This document shows, in pieces, positions 1-12,000 of a DNA stretch of 64,000 bases (its first letter is position 1; each line of letters starts with the position of its first letter). The DNA comes from Tetrapyrgos nigripes. Its lineage: Eukaryota; Basidiomycota; Agaricomycetes; Agaricales; Campanellaceae. Position numbers and translations under genes: made by a program. The DNA lies in assembly GCA_013368315.1 (NCBI GenBank), contig JAACJM010000276.1:1-64000 (forward strand), written 5' to 3'. The notes beneath the pieces were generated by a model that had not been told where the DNA came from, did no database searches, and saw nothing but the letters and a program-made list of their open reading frames with translations.

Positions 1-849
1 TGACCTCCGTGTATTACCATAAACTTGCCGTCACCTATTCACCAAAGATGCTAGATGGAGAACTTGGCCTGGACTTTTCGAAGCCCTCTATAAACAGGTA
101 TCAGATATTAGCCTCGTTGAACTTAGTGGACATTAGGTATGTTTAGTGATTCTGTGTTTTCACCTCCCAAGATAATACTGCTGAAGGAAGTCAAACGAAC
201 TGATGTACATAGGAAGAAAGAGACGCAGATTCTGATACGTGAAAAGACGCGCCATGCAAATTAATTTGCAGTGAGTCAAGGATGCTGAGACAATAGATCA
301 ACCCCGTTGCAAAGGCTTTTGCAGAACTCAAGTCGACGCAAGCTTCGGCTCAAAGGCAGAGACAAGTAAAACAAATACAGAAAGAGAAGCGGAACGAAAA
401 AGACGCCAGGGAAAGCGGGACGCATACTCCAGTCTCTATCCCTATCCCCAGGGTTTACTGTCCCTAGTAGCAACACCAGCGTCAGCACTATTTCCATTCT
501 GTTCCTATTTCCGTCATCGCCAGACCAATGCGAATACAAGCCCATTCCTGTACTCCGAGCACTGATACGCAATATCCAATTACCCATCATCCAACGCTCA
601 ACGGTATAACCCACTAGCTTCACACATACAACCATGGGATAAGGACAGAACGAAAAAGAAAAAAAAACATAAGTAGGAAGGAGAATAAGGAACAAGGGGG
701 AAAAGGAAGTAAACAAAAAGAGAAGAAAGAAAAAAGAAGAACCGGAAGTATAAAACCGACAAATGAACAGCAAGAGTAGAGGCAGAAGCAGAAGCTGCAC
801 CACCGTATGCGACCGTCTAGCACTCTATAGTCACCAACAGCAGTGAAAC

Positions 850-1445
850 CACGGGTATAAACACTCGTCCCCGCAAACGTATTCGTATAAATGAATACCA
901 ACTCGCCATTGACACCAAAGTCACATAGTTTGATGTGCCTATAACGGAAAACGACGAGTTGGAGGTTTCGATGTCTTTTTCGTGATTTATTTTTTTGTGA
1001 AATGTAAGGGGGGAGGGAAAGGGAGAGCAAGGAGGGGGGGAAGGGGGGGGGACAGTTAAGGGGATGGAGGGCAGAGCAATGCGCAAAGAGAGAGGAAAAG
1101 AAAGAACAGTAGTTAGTGACGATGTCAACGGCAACGAGAGAGAGGGGAAAAAGACACTGAAAACAGGAAATGTGAAAGTAAGAATGAAAGAATGAAAGAA
1201 AATTAGCCGTAGTTAAGGTGCAAGACAGGAGGGGGAAATGGTAGAAGGATGCTAAACCGTGGAAAAGGCAGAAGAAACCAAAACCTTAGAAGTCATGCAA
1301 GATGAGACCCACCAATCCAATCCATACACATACATATATTCAGCTCTTGCAGGTATGCTCCGTAGGACGCAATGGTCCAGTTTCCATTGCTGATGTTATT
1401 CTTGCAATGCAAGTATGAAGTAGAGACTATTTTACTATGAGCTAT
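850..1445 (-). pseudogene. MAP kinase kinase-like pseudogene, second unit (copy A)
   Basis: Two short minus-strand blocks resemble consecutive parts of a fungal MAPKK catalytic domain. The first (about 1310-1440) reads YGAYLQELNICMCMDWI, like the hinge-preceding strand of Ste7/Fuz7/MEK kinases. The second (about 850-937) reads HIKLCDFGVNGELV followed by NTFAGTSVYT, like the MAPKK activation segment with DFG and a GTS-x-Y element. CT-rich non-coding DNA lies between them, as if introns or decayed exons. I found no HRD catalytic loop and no glycine-rich loop in open frame, and frames change between blocks, so this is a relic. MAPKKs phosphorylate MAP kinases in pheromone, wall or stress signalling; this copy should not. 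Confidence 0.6.
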
Positions 1446-2039
1446 GTACCATCTCACATCTCGTTTTAAGTTTACCCCTATTCTTTTCCCCAATCCAGGA
1501 CTAGGTGTATGGGAGGATTGAAGAGAAATAGACATAGACATAAAGAAATCACAAAGCAAAGAAAAGGAAAGAAGAAAAAAAGAATAGAATAAAAACAGAA
1601 CTTTGTGCGGAAGACAGAAAAGCATCGGGACCTCCGTGGCTGACAAAAACCAGCAGAAGCATTAACATCAACGATATTACTGCCGACATCAGCGCCGGCA
1701 GTATCATCACCATAGTCGACACTGGAACCAGACCCGAAGCTATGCAGCACTTGTAACGAAGCTCCAAAACCCAACACTAATACTCGCATCTTCAGCTCGT
1801 GAACCCAACCTCCCCTTCACCCTTCTTTTACCCTCCTTCGCTACTTTGACGCCTGATGCCTGACCCCCCCCCCCTTTCAAAAAAGAAAAGAAAAAGTAAA
1901 CCATAAACCCCAAACCCCACCTTCGCAACAAAGACGAACCTCGAAAAGCAATTGAAACTCGAACTCACACCTGAAACCAGACCGACCCCACCCTTCACAA
2001 AAACCCCAAACCACCCCCCGAAACTCCAAGAGGAAGGAA

Positions 2040-2830
2040 AACGAAAACTCGGGTTGATACAAACACTCTTCCCCCCAAACATATTCGCGAAAACTGTTCA
2101 CTAGCTTCTCCGCTGACACCAGGGTTGCATGGTGCAATGTCTTCGGAGAAGGAGAGGATGTTGGGGGGCACGGCAGGCAAAGCAGCGCGCAAAGAGAGAA
2201 GAAAAAGAAAGAACAGTAGTTAGCGACGACGTCAACGGCAACGAGAGAGCGGGGGGGGAAAGCCATGGAAAACAGAAACAATAAATTGAGAACCAAAGAG
2301 AATTAGCCGTAGTCATAGCCATGGCTGTGTACATAGACAGAGACGTAAAGCCAAGGAAACTCACCGTGATGTATAACCCCATCCTACATGAAATCTGAAC
2401 CCTCCGAGACACTCTGCGCAATCCCCCTCACCATGTTGATCGGGGTATGCCCTCGGAGCGGGGAGGTGGATTCATAGAGTCGAAGGAGTCTGGTTATAAA
2501 TAAGCCAGTCAGCATTGAAACCGTAAAACGAAAAACACGAAAACACAAGACATCAACGGTGACATCAAAGGAACAAGAGGGGAGGGAGAAATGCGAGAAA
2601 GACATGAAACGGCGCAAATGGCGGAAGAAAGCAAAACCTGGAAACCGTGCGAGAAGAGACACCCACCTCAATCCCATCCATGCATATAAATATGTTCGGC
2701 TCTTGCAGATATGCTCCGCAAGACTGCGCCATTAACTTTGGTTTTGGAGTGCTTTGTGCATATATGAAAAATGCGGAGTTCTCGGCGGAGTTGTTTGCAA
2801 ATTTGAAGTTTTGCATTTCGGGACAATCCG
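2040..2830 (-). pseudogene. MAP kinase kinase-like pseudogene, first unit (copy A)
   Basis: Minus-strand blocks follow the order of a MAPKK kinase domain. RRELRIFHIC (about 2770-2800, an alpha-C helix-like stretch) is followed, after a frame change, by GAYLQEPNIFICMDGIE (about 2670-2720). Next comes PINMVRGIAQSVSEG with DGVIH (about 2370-2450, like the region before the catalytic loop), then PNIL, CNPGVSGEASE and CLGG (about 2050-2160, the activation segment). The DFG aspartate position reads NPG, the HRD motif is missing and frames shift, so the copy cannot encode an active kinase. It repeats the 850-1445 unit, which implies a tandem duplication older than the large duplication. The family call rests on motif resemblance. 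Confidence 0.6.
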
Positions 2831-3545
2831 TTTGAGGCCGGGAAGGGGAAGGAGATAATGAGGAGTGTGGGAGTGATAGGGAGAGGTGAGAAGAAGGGTG
2901 GAGGAGATAAGGGTACGAGGGTCAGTATTTGATTTACATGAGAGGAGGAAAGACGAGCGAAGAAAGGAAGAAAAAAGGCGAGACAAAGAAACGAAACGAA
3001 AACGAAAACGAAAACGAACAACGCCAAAGGGTCCCAATGATACTGACAATGCCAGCATGAATCGGACAAGACACGATATCCCACTCCCAACAACCTGTAG
3101 CCCCAGTGTTCCAACAATGCAATACCCACAAATCCAACACGGCCCGGCCACTACTCCCAACTGGACAACGACCCGGGCCAGCTTGCCACTTCCAACCTCC
3201 TCCACTCCTCAACCAGCCATAAACACTCAAAATCACTCGTCGATGAAAAAAGAATACAAGAAGATAAACACCCACCTTGTTGGCCAACGCCATGTCCATC
3301 TCTATAGGTTTCACCATCTCCTCTGTGGTTTGCATAGGTCGTTAGGATTGTTGGGGGTGAGGTGGAGGGTCTGGTTTTACGCAGAGGTGAGGGGGCAGGT
3401 ATGAAAAGTGAGAGAGAGAAAGGGGACAGGGACAAGGTAGCGGGCAGAGCAAGAGATGCAACATTATATGAAGCGTACCAGAGAAAAGAGAAAAGAGACA
3501 TGTCAGCGTACATGAAAAAATGATGAGAAGGAGTCAAGGCGTACC

Positions 3546-3824
3546 TTCTTTGTGCTCAAGAGCACTCTTTGGGAGGAACTTGTTGAGGGAGAAGTCGTTG
3601 GTGAGGAAGCGCATGTGATGGGTATTCGGACTGTACGCGTCCTCGGAACCCAACGCCTTGTAGTACGTTTTCGTCTTCTTGAAAGGTGGGTTGGGGACTT
3701 TTTTCTGAGGAGGGATGTGGAGGGAGACGTCGAAGTTGACATGGATGTCAATACACTGGTGACGTGGCCTTCTTCCATTCCCCTCACCCTCAGTCTCGGG
3801 CTCTGTCCCATAATCTTCCATCAA
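3546..3824 (-). pseudogene. Unidentified exon-like open frame in the duplication
   Basis: A minus-strand open stretch encodes about 93 residues, including VPNPPFKKTKTYYKALGSE and HHMRFLTNDFSLNKFLP, and ends at a plausible donor (GTACGC after position 3546). The amino-acid composition looks protein-like, unlike the pyrimidine-driven frames around it. The same peptide begins in copy B (FKKTKTYYKALGSKDAY near 36300), but two deletions there remove the flanks. I do not recognise the family. It could be an N-terminal exon of the neighbouring kinase-like gene or part of an unrelated gene. Confidence 0.35.
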
Positions 3825-4586
3825 TACTCTCGCCTTTTTCTTCCTAATCCTCGAGGGTAATCGTAGCCTGGGAGTCAGAGACCACCACGCCTGCTACTGC
3901 CAATGCCATGTCCGTGTCCATTAGCGCGAGACGAATGCTAAGGGGTACGTCTGGATGAGAAGATGCAGAAGGAGAAGGCGACGCGGAGGAGATAAGTAAT
4001 GGCGGAAAGGGATTCTATTAGCGTTGGCGTTGTCGCAAGGATTGGGAGGAAGAGGTAGTAACGGCGTGTATGTAATCGTAGACGTGGTGTGAAGTTGCGC
4101 TTGGTGGCTGTGCAAGTTCGTCACTGATGAGAGTGGCAGTCAAAAGCACGCCTGAATGCACCTTAGACCACCCAGTCTCGCGTCCCAAACCCAGATCCTG
4201 GAAACGCAGTGAAGTTGCAAAAAGTCCGCTTGTGGCGTGCTAACTCCGAGTACGTTTCGTTACATGCTTAAGCAGACTTCTGCGCAGGAAACCTCTAGAG
4301 AGCGAGTCTTAGTGCAGCAATTTGTAACGTGTGAGAAGGGCTCATTTGGGACTTACTATAGCAATAAACAAGACACTTACTCATGCTGATGGTAATACTG
4401 TTATAAATAACATTTTATTGATCACAAGTGGGCGTACTTAACAAAGCAAAGTGCTACGTTGTAGAGATTTCACCATTTCACTAACCATGAAACTTCAAAA
4501 GAGTAAGTATAGAATGACTGGACAGAGCTATATACGACTTGGAGAGCAATACTACATGCTATCACAGAGAATTCTGGTTTGTACAT

Positions 4587-6907
4587 TCACTGAGCAACTT
4601 CGGCGAGACTCTCCATTTCTTCCAGAGCTTCTTCACACGTCTCTACACAATCTTGCAGCTCCCCATGAGACGCAAAAAGATCCCTAGCTTCCTGAAACTT
4701 CTTTCTAGCCTCACTATACTCGCCCATATCTTTGAAAAGCAAGCCAAATTCAAAAAGACACCATCCCATATTATAATGAGCTGTAGACTGAAGCTGAGAG
4801 TAAGATCCCAACGCATCCGTGAAGGCTTGCTTTGCCAGCTCATATTGACCCATTTTTCTGTATATTATCCCTGATCTGTCCAAACACCTACCCATCTCAC
4901 TAACATCATTTATAGTGGAATAAATTGCATATGCTTCAAGGATTAATGAAAGAGCCTCATCTAATTGATTCTGATCTTCCAGTGTCAGGCCCAGTACTAT
5001 CAAACAATCTGCAGTACCTTTCTGATCTCCTATGCTCTGGTACACAGCCCTGGCTTCAGACAATGTTTCTCTTGCCTCATTATATTTGGATTGCTGCCTG
5101 TAAATATCCCCGAGGTTCAACAGACAGTATGCAGTACCCCCTTGGTTTCCTATGCTCTGGTACAGAACTTTGGCTTCTGACAGTGTTTCTCTTGCCTCAC
5201 TATATTTGCCTTGCATCCTGTAAATGTTCCCCTGGCTCTGCAAGCACTCTGCAGTACCAAGCTGACTTCCTACACTCTGGTACAGAACTCTGGCTTCTAA
5301 AAGTGTTTCCGTCACCTCACTATATTTGCTTTGCATATAATAAATGTCCCCCTGGCTCTTCAAGCAGTTTGCAGCACCACCCTGATTCCCTATGCTCTGA
5401 AACAGAACTCTTGCTTCGGACAGTGCCGCTGTTGCCTCATTATATTTGGATTGCCCCCGGTAGATCTCACCCAGACTATATAAACAACCTGCAATCCCCT
5501 GCTCGCTGCGTATCTGTTCAAAGCGAGATTTGGCTTCTGCCAGTATTGCTATTGCCTCGTTATATCGACTTTGCATTCTGTGAACGTTACCCATCTGCCG
5601 CAGACAATTGGCTGCTTCATATTCATTGTTCATGTTTTGAAACTTGACTCTAGCTTCTGTCAAAAACTTTGCAGCATTACTGTACTGGTTAACATAGTAA
5701 TATTTATCTCCCAATGTTTGAAGACAGAGTGCAGCCTTTTCTTGTCCCCCTTGACCTTGATATTGTGAAAATGTTTTAAAAAAATTCAAAGTATGTAACT
5801 CCAAATCTTCCCCTGGTTTCGAATTGCTTGATATCATTTCTGTGATTCCAACATAAAATATCTCAATCTGGTTACGGAAGAAGTCCGAGATACTATATCT
5901 TGCTGCAATGTACTCTCTGACTGGCGCAAGCATCATGAGTGCTTCACTTTTCTCAAGCACAAGTGAGCAATCCAGCAATTGTAATACTTTGATTTCTGGC
6001 TCAGGAACATCAGGCAACATTTCACTCAGTGTTTGGTTCCAGTTAGGTACACCATTGGGTAGATATGACAATGCTCCTAAGAGATCCTTTGCCGCCGGAT
6101 CAAGTAGTCTGACAGATAATTCTATGGAAAACTCTACATTTGTCAGTTTTCCAGGCTGTGCTCCAGACTCTGAGAGTATTTTAGTCTTTAACTCATTCCA
6201 TCTCCTGAGCAAATTCTCCAGACTAATCTTTTTTGCAAGCTGGGCTATGAGTCGGATTGCCAGAGGGACACAGTCCAACTGTTCATTCAGATGATCAATT
6301 TTCCCAGAATTATCCTCTGTTTTGATCTTTCTGGAGACCTGATAGAATGCTTCTCTGGCAGCTTCCATGGATAATGTTGGTATCTGAGATTCTCCAAGTA
6401 TCTGCCATGCAATCTCTCCTGGCCCTTCCATCCCTCTCATGGTCACAATGAGAGTAACACAGCTGAAATCAGCAATCTTTTCAATAAAATGCTTGACATC
6501 TGTTCTTGCATCCTTGTAATTCCAAGGTGTTTCAAAATTATCAAGGATAAAAATAAGAGGGTTATGATTGATTTGCAGATAATCATATAAGATGTCATGC
6601 TGGCTTTTCCCTTCCTGCATCTTTAGCCCTAATACTTGAATCAAGCCTTGGATGAGACCATTTTTATCCTCCAGAATGTCACAAGGCAAGAAATGGAACC
6701 TTGGAAACTTGGCCTGAACTTCTGGCTGATTGCTGATGACAAGTGCGAGGATGTTTTTCCAATTCCTCCAGGTCCAAGAATTGCCAAGTGGTGTTGGCCT
6801 CTTCTACAGAGAATTTCAACTCCTTTGTTGACAAGTTCATCCCTTCCCATGAAAATCTTGGGTGGTGGAGGTGTTGCAAAGTGGATATCACTGTTCGAAA
6901 GTCTCAT
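4587..6907 (-). pseudogene. NB-ARC/TPR STAND (NLR-like) gene, copy A, frameshifted after the P-loop
   Basis: The gene resembles fungal STAND immune or incompatibility receptors: an ATP-binding switch domain and a superstructure-forming TPR sensor. The start (6907-6750) encodes MRLSNSDIHF and the P-loop GPGGIGKTS. One G present in copy B is missing near 6750, so the frame breaks right after GKTS. The remainder (6689-4587, 700 codons) stays open with Walker B (IFILDNFETPW), an IVTMRG sensor-like strand and CVPLAIRL. From about 5738 to 4640 there are roughly nine 40-residue TPR units (x-C-L-x-x-x-G-x-I-Y-x-x-Q-x-K-Y-x-E-A). Without a sequencing error or an intron, copy A cannot make the full receptor. 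Confidence 0.85.
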
Positions 6908-7084
6908 TAACAGTATCTTTACTAAGGAGATACAAATAGCTTACTCATATGTGATTTTCTGTGTTGATGGATAGATTATCAGCTTTAAAGGGACAAATCA
7001 GATTCCAAATTTGAAAGGCGCACCTTCTTCGAAGTGGTTGGAGACTCAGATGCACCTACTATAGATCCAGTTCAGCCTCAATCT

Positions 7085-7648
7085 CTATGGCAGGTTGAAA
7101 TGTCTACCTATTGCATAGTTGTTCATTACTGAATTATGGAATTGAAATCCTTGCGCATCACGAAACAAATCAACTTTTGGGATATTCTGTTGTTGTCCAG
7201 GACTGCTGGACCTTTTGGGAGTATGTATGCTTGCTCCTGTGTTCTGTCCATTCTTCCGATCATCACTTTCACCAGAATCAAGTGACACATTGAACGTGGC
7301 ACTATTATTTGCCCGGTCACCATCTAACTCATCCACAATCATTGCATCTTCGTCTTCGTTTTCGTTACTCGCTTGATCCTCTCTGCTTGAAATCTCTGCA
7401 ACGAAATCAAGTTGACTTGGGCTTCTTCTCTTCACAAATCTCTTCCTATCTCCGACCCGCCCATAGTTGTATTGATGAGTTTCAAAGGCTGAACTTCTCT
7501 TATCCCTGAATACATAACTCCAGTAGCCTGCAAAGCTACTGAAACCTTCAGCAGGCTCGAGCCGGCCAATTGTCAAGCCGGAAATAGTGATTTCATCCCC
7601 TTCCTCAACTCCGGGATCTGGTATATTGCTGAGGTTTCTTCGAGACAT
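7085..7648 (-). CDS. Probable 5' exon of the copy A NLR
   Basis: An open frame begins MSRRNLSNIPDPGVEEGDE and reads acidic and Ser-rich sequence, then LFRDAQGFQFHNSVMNNYAI. The last motif resembles the short segment often found just before the nucleotide-binding domain of agaricomycete NLRs. The frame nominally stops at 7085. A GTAGAC donor near 7106, a CTGAAC branch-like site and a CTATAG acceptor would instead join it to a short exon and then the NB domain. The sequence from about 7122 upward has no counterpart in copy B. No domain was identified in the first 150 residues. Exon borders are inferred. Confidence 0.55.
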   Translation of the reverse strand: MSRRNLSNIPDPGVEEGDEITISGLTIGRLEPAEGFSSFAGYWSYVFRDKRSSAFETHQYNYGRVGDRKRFVKRRSPSQLDFVAEISSREDQASNENEDEDAMIVDELDGDRANNSATFNVSLDSGESDDRKNGQNTGASIHTPKRSSSPGQQQNIPKVDLFRDAQGFQFHNSVMNNYAIGRHFNLP

Positions 7649-7731
7649 TTATGTAGGGATTTAGTCAATAATCATGCGCTCAGTAGAGAAAAGAAGGACA
7701 CCTACATGTTTAGGAACTAGGTATAGCTGTA

Positions 7732-7985
7732 AAGTGTCGAAGTGTCAGTGATATGATGGAGCGTAGCGCGAAGAAACGAAAAGTGTCTGATGCGCATGAC
7801 TGGTTGATGTAGCCTTGCGCAAGAACAAACGCGTAAACGTAAAAAGAATAAAAGGCACATACCGGAATGTAAGGAAGTAAGTGTCAAAGCGATGTGATAG
7901 AGTGTAGCGCGCAGAAACGAAAGGTGTCTGATACACGTGACTCGTTAATGTAGCCCTGCGCAAGAACAAAACTTTACAAGTACAC
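7732..7985. repeat. Two imperfect ~145-bp tandem units upstream of NLR copy A
   Basis: Two adjacent units each carry GTAGCGCG, GAAACGAAA, GTGTCTGAT and CCTTGCGCAAGAAC-like blocks. The second contains ACACGTGAC where the first has GCGCATGAC. They lie just 5' of the minus-strand NLR start at 7648. Parts of the unit (AAAGTGTC followed about 10 bases later by CACGTGA) resemble the four-unit array upstream of the copy B NLR at 45427-45925. Confidence 0.65.
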
Positions 7986-8125
7986 ACAAGAACGGAAATA
8001 AATCGTACTTTCTTATGCCAACGCAATTGTATTACGCGTTTCCACAACGCCGAAACTCGAGACGTAAGTAGAGCCTTGATAGAATTGACCAGGCCTCACA
8101 GCGAGGTTTCAGCAAGGTTTCAGTT

Positions 8126-8245
8126 ACCCAGGAAGACCAAGGAAAATTCTCCTAGAGGCTCGAAATGACTCGAACCCAGCCTGAACCCGAAAATAGAGCA
8201 GTCGTCATCTCGCATGTCCCCTAGGCCGAGCTTCACTCGCTCAGG
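8126..8245. repeat. Dispersed repeat, copy 1
   Basis: The stretch beginning AGGAAGACCAAGGAAAATTC and ending GAGCTTCACTCGCTCAGG recurs at about 62098-62257 with scattered changes. A shorter piece (CGCTCAGGGAACT..GAGGAACCGTGACTCAGGAT) is at 13399-13435. No coding potential or termini were recognised. It may be a fragment of a non-autonomous element. Confidence 0.6.
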
Positions 8246-8750
8246 AGTATATACGAGAAGAAAGAAAAAGAAAAAGATGTAGATTAGATAAATATGAGAT
8301 CTTTCTTTCTTTTCGTCGAATTCGCCGGCAGTGCTCCGGTTTCTTTCTTCTTGTCGTTTATTTATAGGCGAGAGTCCCGCCCTTTCTTTCTTCTGGTCGT
8401 CTAAGCGATAGCATAGGGCGGGAGCCTGGAGGCGGCAAAATGCTATGCGCGAGTGGGAATTGCCTAATCCGTATGACACACCAGCTTGCTTCCAACCACC
8501 GTGTTAGCCCCACGTACGTATTCTTGTAGGAGACGTCCACAGTGGCATTTACACTCAACTGGAAACAAAATAATCCCACTTTAATCACAAACATGACTGA
8601 AGACTCTGCCTCAGTGCGAAGCCCTAGGCAGCTCAATAATGGCAAACACCAGCGGTGAAGTCGGAATGGTAAGGGTCTTTTAAGGGTCTCTTATGCACCT
8701 GGTAAGCGTTCTTTACGCGTCCATTGATTGCTTCATAAGTATTTGAACTT
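8246..8750. other. No gene recognised
   Basis: Purine-rich and pyrimidine-rich tracts and several minus-strand frames without recognisable protein character fill this stretch. I see no supported feature. Confidence 0.4.
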
Positions 8751-8755
8751 TTGAG

Positions 8756-8764
8756 TATAAAAGG
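8756..8764 (+). promoter_or_regulatory. TATA box candidate for the MULE-like gene
   Basis: TATAAAAGG lies about 320 bases before the proposed start codon at 9081 and is followed by a CT-rich stretch, as is common at fungal promoters. A 5' UTR intron would be needed to explain the distance. Assignment is by position only. Confidence 0.4.
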
Positions 8765-9080
8765 CGGAGGAATGACGGTACAGCGTGTTTCTTTCTTCCT
8801 TTTCCCTCACTTCTTCCAGGTCACAGTGTGTCTTTCATGCACTAGTGAGTATCTATCTTGATTTTCGTATCGTCTCTATCTGATCCTTTTGTTTTCTTGC
8901 ATTCAGAGTCGGAATTTACACTCATTACATACCTGCCAATCCTTCATTTTCAACTAGCTTTGTCTATTTCTTTTCTCTCTGTCAGTCGTTAACCATAAAT
9001 CTTCGAGACAATTATTTCCCAACACTAAATGTATATGTAGGACCAGCCTCAAGTTACCCTGTGCAAACCCAGGTCTCGAA

Positions 9081-12000
9081 ATGTCTCGAAATGTGGGCCC
9101 GATCGCAAACGCAAGCGTAAAAGTCAGTCTTTAGACATGAAATGCTTGACGTTTTATTGACCATACCTAGCAATAGAATTATTGGATTCTGATTCAGACA
9201 CGGATAATCCTTTCCAAAAATCCTGCAAGAAAGGTAAGGGAAAGATCGAACACTCAGATCCTTCCCTTGAGCTTGTAAAAGGGAAGAAATCTGTTGTCCG
9301 TGTCATTACCATCAACGAGGCTTTGGAGGTGTGGCCAATCCCTCACGAGGATACTCCAATTGCATACATTCTTGATTTGAATGCGAAACCAGAGTGTCTT
9401 TCTAACGATGACAAAATGCTCACTGTCGATGGTTTCGTCAAGAAGGAGGTATGTCTAACGTCTCTTATCTGATTTAAAATAGTGATCTTACCGCAATTAA
9501 GTGCCAGGACGCATGGAGTGGCGATACAGGTACGGGGAAGAAGTCTGTGCTTGTTCCCCTTCTCGATCCTTCTCGTGGTGGAGTAAAATGCCGTCGTTCA
9601 ATTCTATATTGTAAAGGCTGCTACACCTGTTCCGAATTCAATGAATCACTGCTAGAGGGCTTTGAACGCTGGTGTCCTGATGAACAGACACGAGATGATC
9701 TCAACGTGAAAGCAGTCACTGAAGCAAACGAGCGAGAATGTAATAATATTTATACGCAAACCACATCGTGAGTTTTCTTCTCTTTTATTTGCATATCACT
9801 AAGTGTACTAAATCATTCGAAGATTCTATCATAGTGTCATGAGCCTCAAGTGTACAGCAGTTATAAATGAGGCTGAGTGCGATGGACATGCCGTGTTGTC
9901 AAAGTTTCGATTGGTATGCTTCTCCTTTGTACACGATATCACACTCTATAAGACAATTTTGACATAAACAGGGCCCGCAAAATGGCAAGGCTTATTTCAT
10001 AGGCTGTTCGAGATGGGAAGAAAGGCATGGGGCTCTTGATATCTCCCATCGCTTTCGTCGGATACAACCTGAAGTGGATGAGGGCCTGCTTCGGAAAATC
10101 TTTCGCGGTGAGAGACTTGGACCGGCAAATGTAGCTGACGCAGACATACTGGAGAAGAAATGTATGCAAATTTATCATCCTGCACATCTCCCTCGAGAAA
10201 AAAAGTGCAGTAAGTGACTATCTACTTATAGATGACCCGAACTAATTGAAATGTCTCGTGTTTCCAGAATACTCTCATTTTCGTGATCAACATGCTGTTA
10301 TCGGGAATATTCACCCACATACAAAGTGCAATGCAAAGATCACCATTTTTGTTTCAGAAAACTCTCAGGATCTTCGTGCAGTCATCTTTCCAGAGCCTGA
10401 CAAACCCCACAACCACCCAACGTTTGCAGGAACCAAAGTACCATATACTGTCAAGAAGCAGTATCAGGAATCCGTACGAGCATACGGTGTCACTGCGGCT
10501 TCAACCTTAAAGGTTGATAAAGGTAAGTGGTGTTATATGCAATGTTGAATGAGGCTAATAGTATCCTTGATGCCTGCGGCCTACAGCACAGTCTACACGT
10601 CTCATGCTTGGGAATAAACTCCCTCAAGAGCTTCATAGTAGTCTTATCAATGACAGAGTGCGCAGGGATATTGTTCGTGCCGTTAAGAGGGAGAAGCAAC
10701 CATTTGGATCTGACTTACTAGGTACAAAAATCTATCCAATTCACTCATCGTACTGACTACTTAACTGATGTCCAACAGCCGTTAACCATGAGCATCAACT
10801 TGAAATGGGTCGGCCAGTTCAGGAACGCTATATTCATTCCGTCGAGGTGTTTTCGGAGAATGATACACAGAAGCACATTATTGTGGCTCTCAATCCTGTC
10901 CTCGCATCATTGGTACACAATGCTACCTGGATCATGGTTGATACAACGTTCAAACCGGTCAATGGCAAGACGAACGAGTGGAAACTGGTAATATGGTGTG
11001 CTTCTATCAATAAAAGTAAGTCCAAGTGACATTATATTTGCAAGTTTTTTTGTTACGCATGCTGATGGAACATCAGGAATAGTAGCAGCCCGAGTTTGGT
11101 GCAACTCAGCTACCAGAGAAGTATTTCGACGACTTTGGTCCAGTGTATTCAATGCGGTCTACGAAATAACAGGTAAACGACTCGGATTCAAGATATTCTC
11201 TGACACTGGCCATTTGCTTGCATGTGTTGGAGACGCTGAGGGTGCCCAAGCTCAAGGCTTGGCTGACTTTATACTCACTCAGGGACTACATCATCCCTTG
11301 ATCACAAACTTGCACAACCTTGATGGAGACACTGTACTGAAGCTTCTGTGGAAGACATGCGCAGTCCATTTTCATCGGTAGGTCACCGTTGCCATCTTTG
11401 CTTTATTTAACTCACTGAAGCTTTGTGAACAACAGAGGAGTTCAGAACCTCAAGACCTACATCTCGGAAGAAGACTTCAAGTATATCAACAGTTTTCCTG
11501 ATCTTGATTCAGACCTCAATATCACCAAGTATATTTCTTACTGTGACGCTCATCCTCATGAAAAAGTTCAAGGTAAGAATCGTGATCATACTCTCTGTTA
11601 TTCATTATGTCTCAGCATTGATATTAAGCTTGGTGGAGACATAAGGAAAGCTATCCTTGGCTCCTACCGTCGTTGAATCGACACCTCTCATTGATGGATC
11701 CTTCTCATTGGGACATTGTCCCTGCGAACACAAATATGATTGAGGGCAGCCATGCACAAGACAATCAAGTAACAGGAATTCAGCACAGTCTGCTTGACAG
11801 CATTCGCTCGTGAGTTTATCATAGCACACTTAATTATGTTTGTGAACTGACACTATCACATTTACTAATAGGTGTAAGCTGTATGATGAGGACACTGCTC
11901 GAACTATTCTTGCCTCGAAGGCCAGTGCTGTGCTTTCTAAAAGCAATAACACTGTTCTTGATCGTTTCAAAGCTCGAGGTAGTCGTCAGGAGACCCACCG

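Larger units (their letters stand above)
1..7122. repeat. Segmental duplication, copy A (left part cut by window edge)
   Basis: This stretch matches 30001-44420 in the same orientation, base for base over long runs, apart from insertions in the other copy. Position 1 pairs with 30001, so the duplication extends beyond the left edge. Similarity stops near 7122 here and 44420 there. Copy A lacks the three mobile insertions of copy B and so gives the pre-insertion sequence for each. It keeps about 170 bases (near 3463-3632) and about 220 bases (near 3707-3930) that copy B has lost. Contents: kinase-like pseudogene fragments, an unidentified exon and a TPR-type NLR, all on the minus strand. Confidence 0.95.

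Noticed and set aside
4925..5647. 240-codon plus-strand ORF opposite the TPR array (also 42225-42932)
   Set aside because: It mirrors the 120-bp TPR periodicity and has no independent protein features. The minus-strand TPR reading explains the openness.
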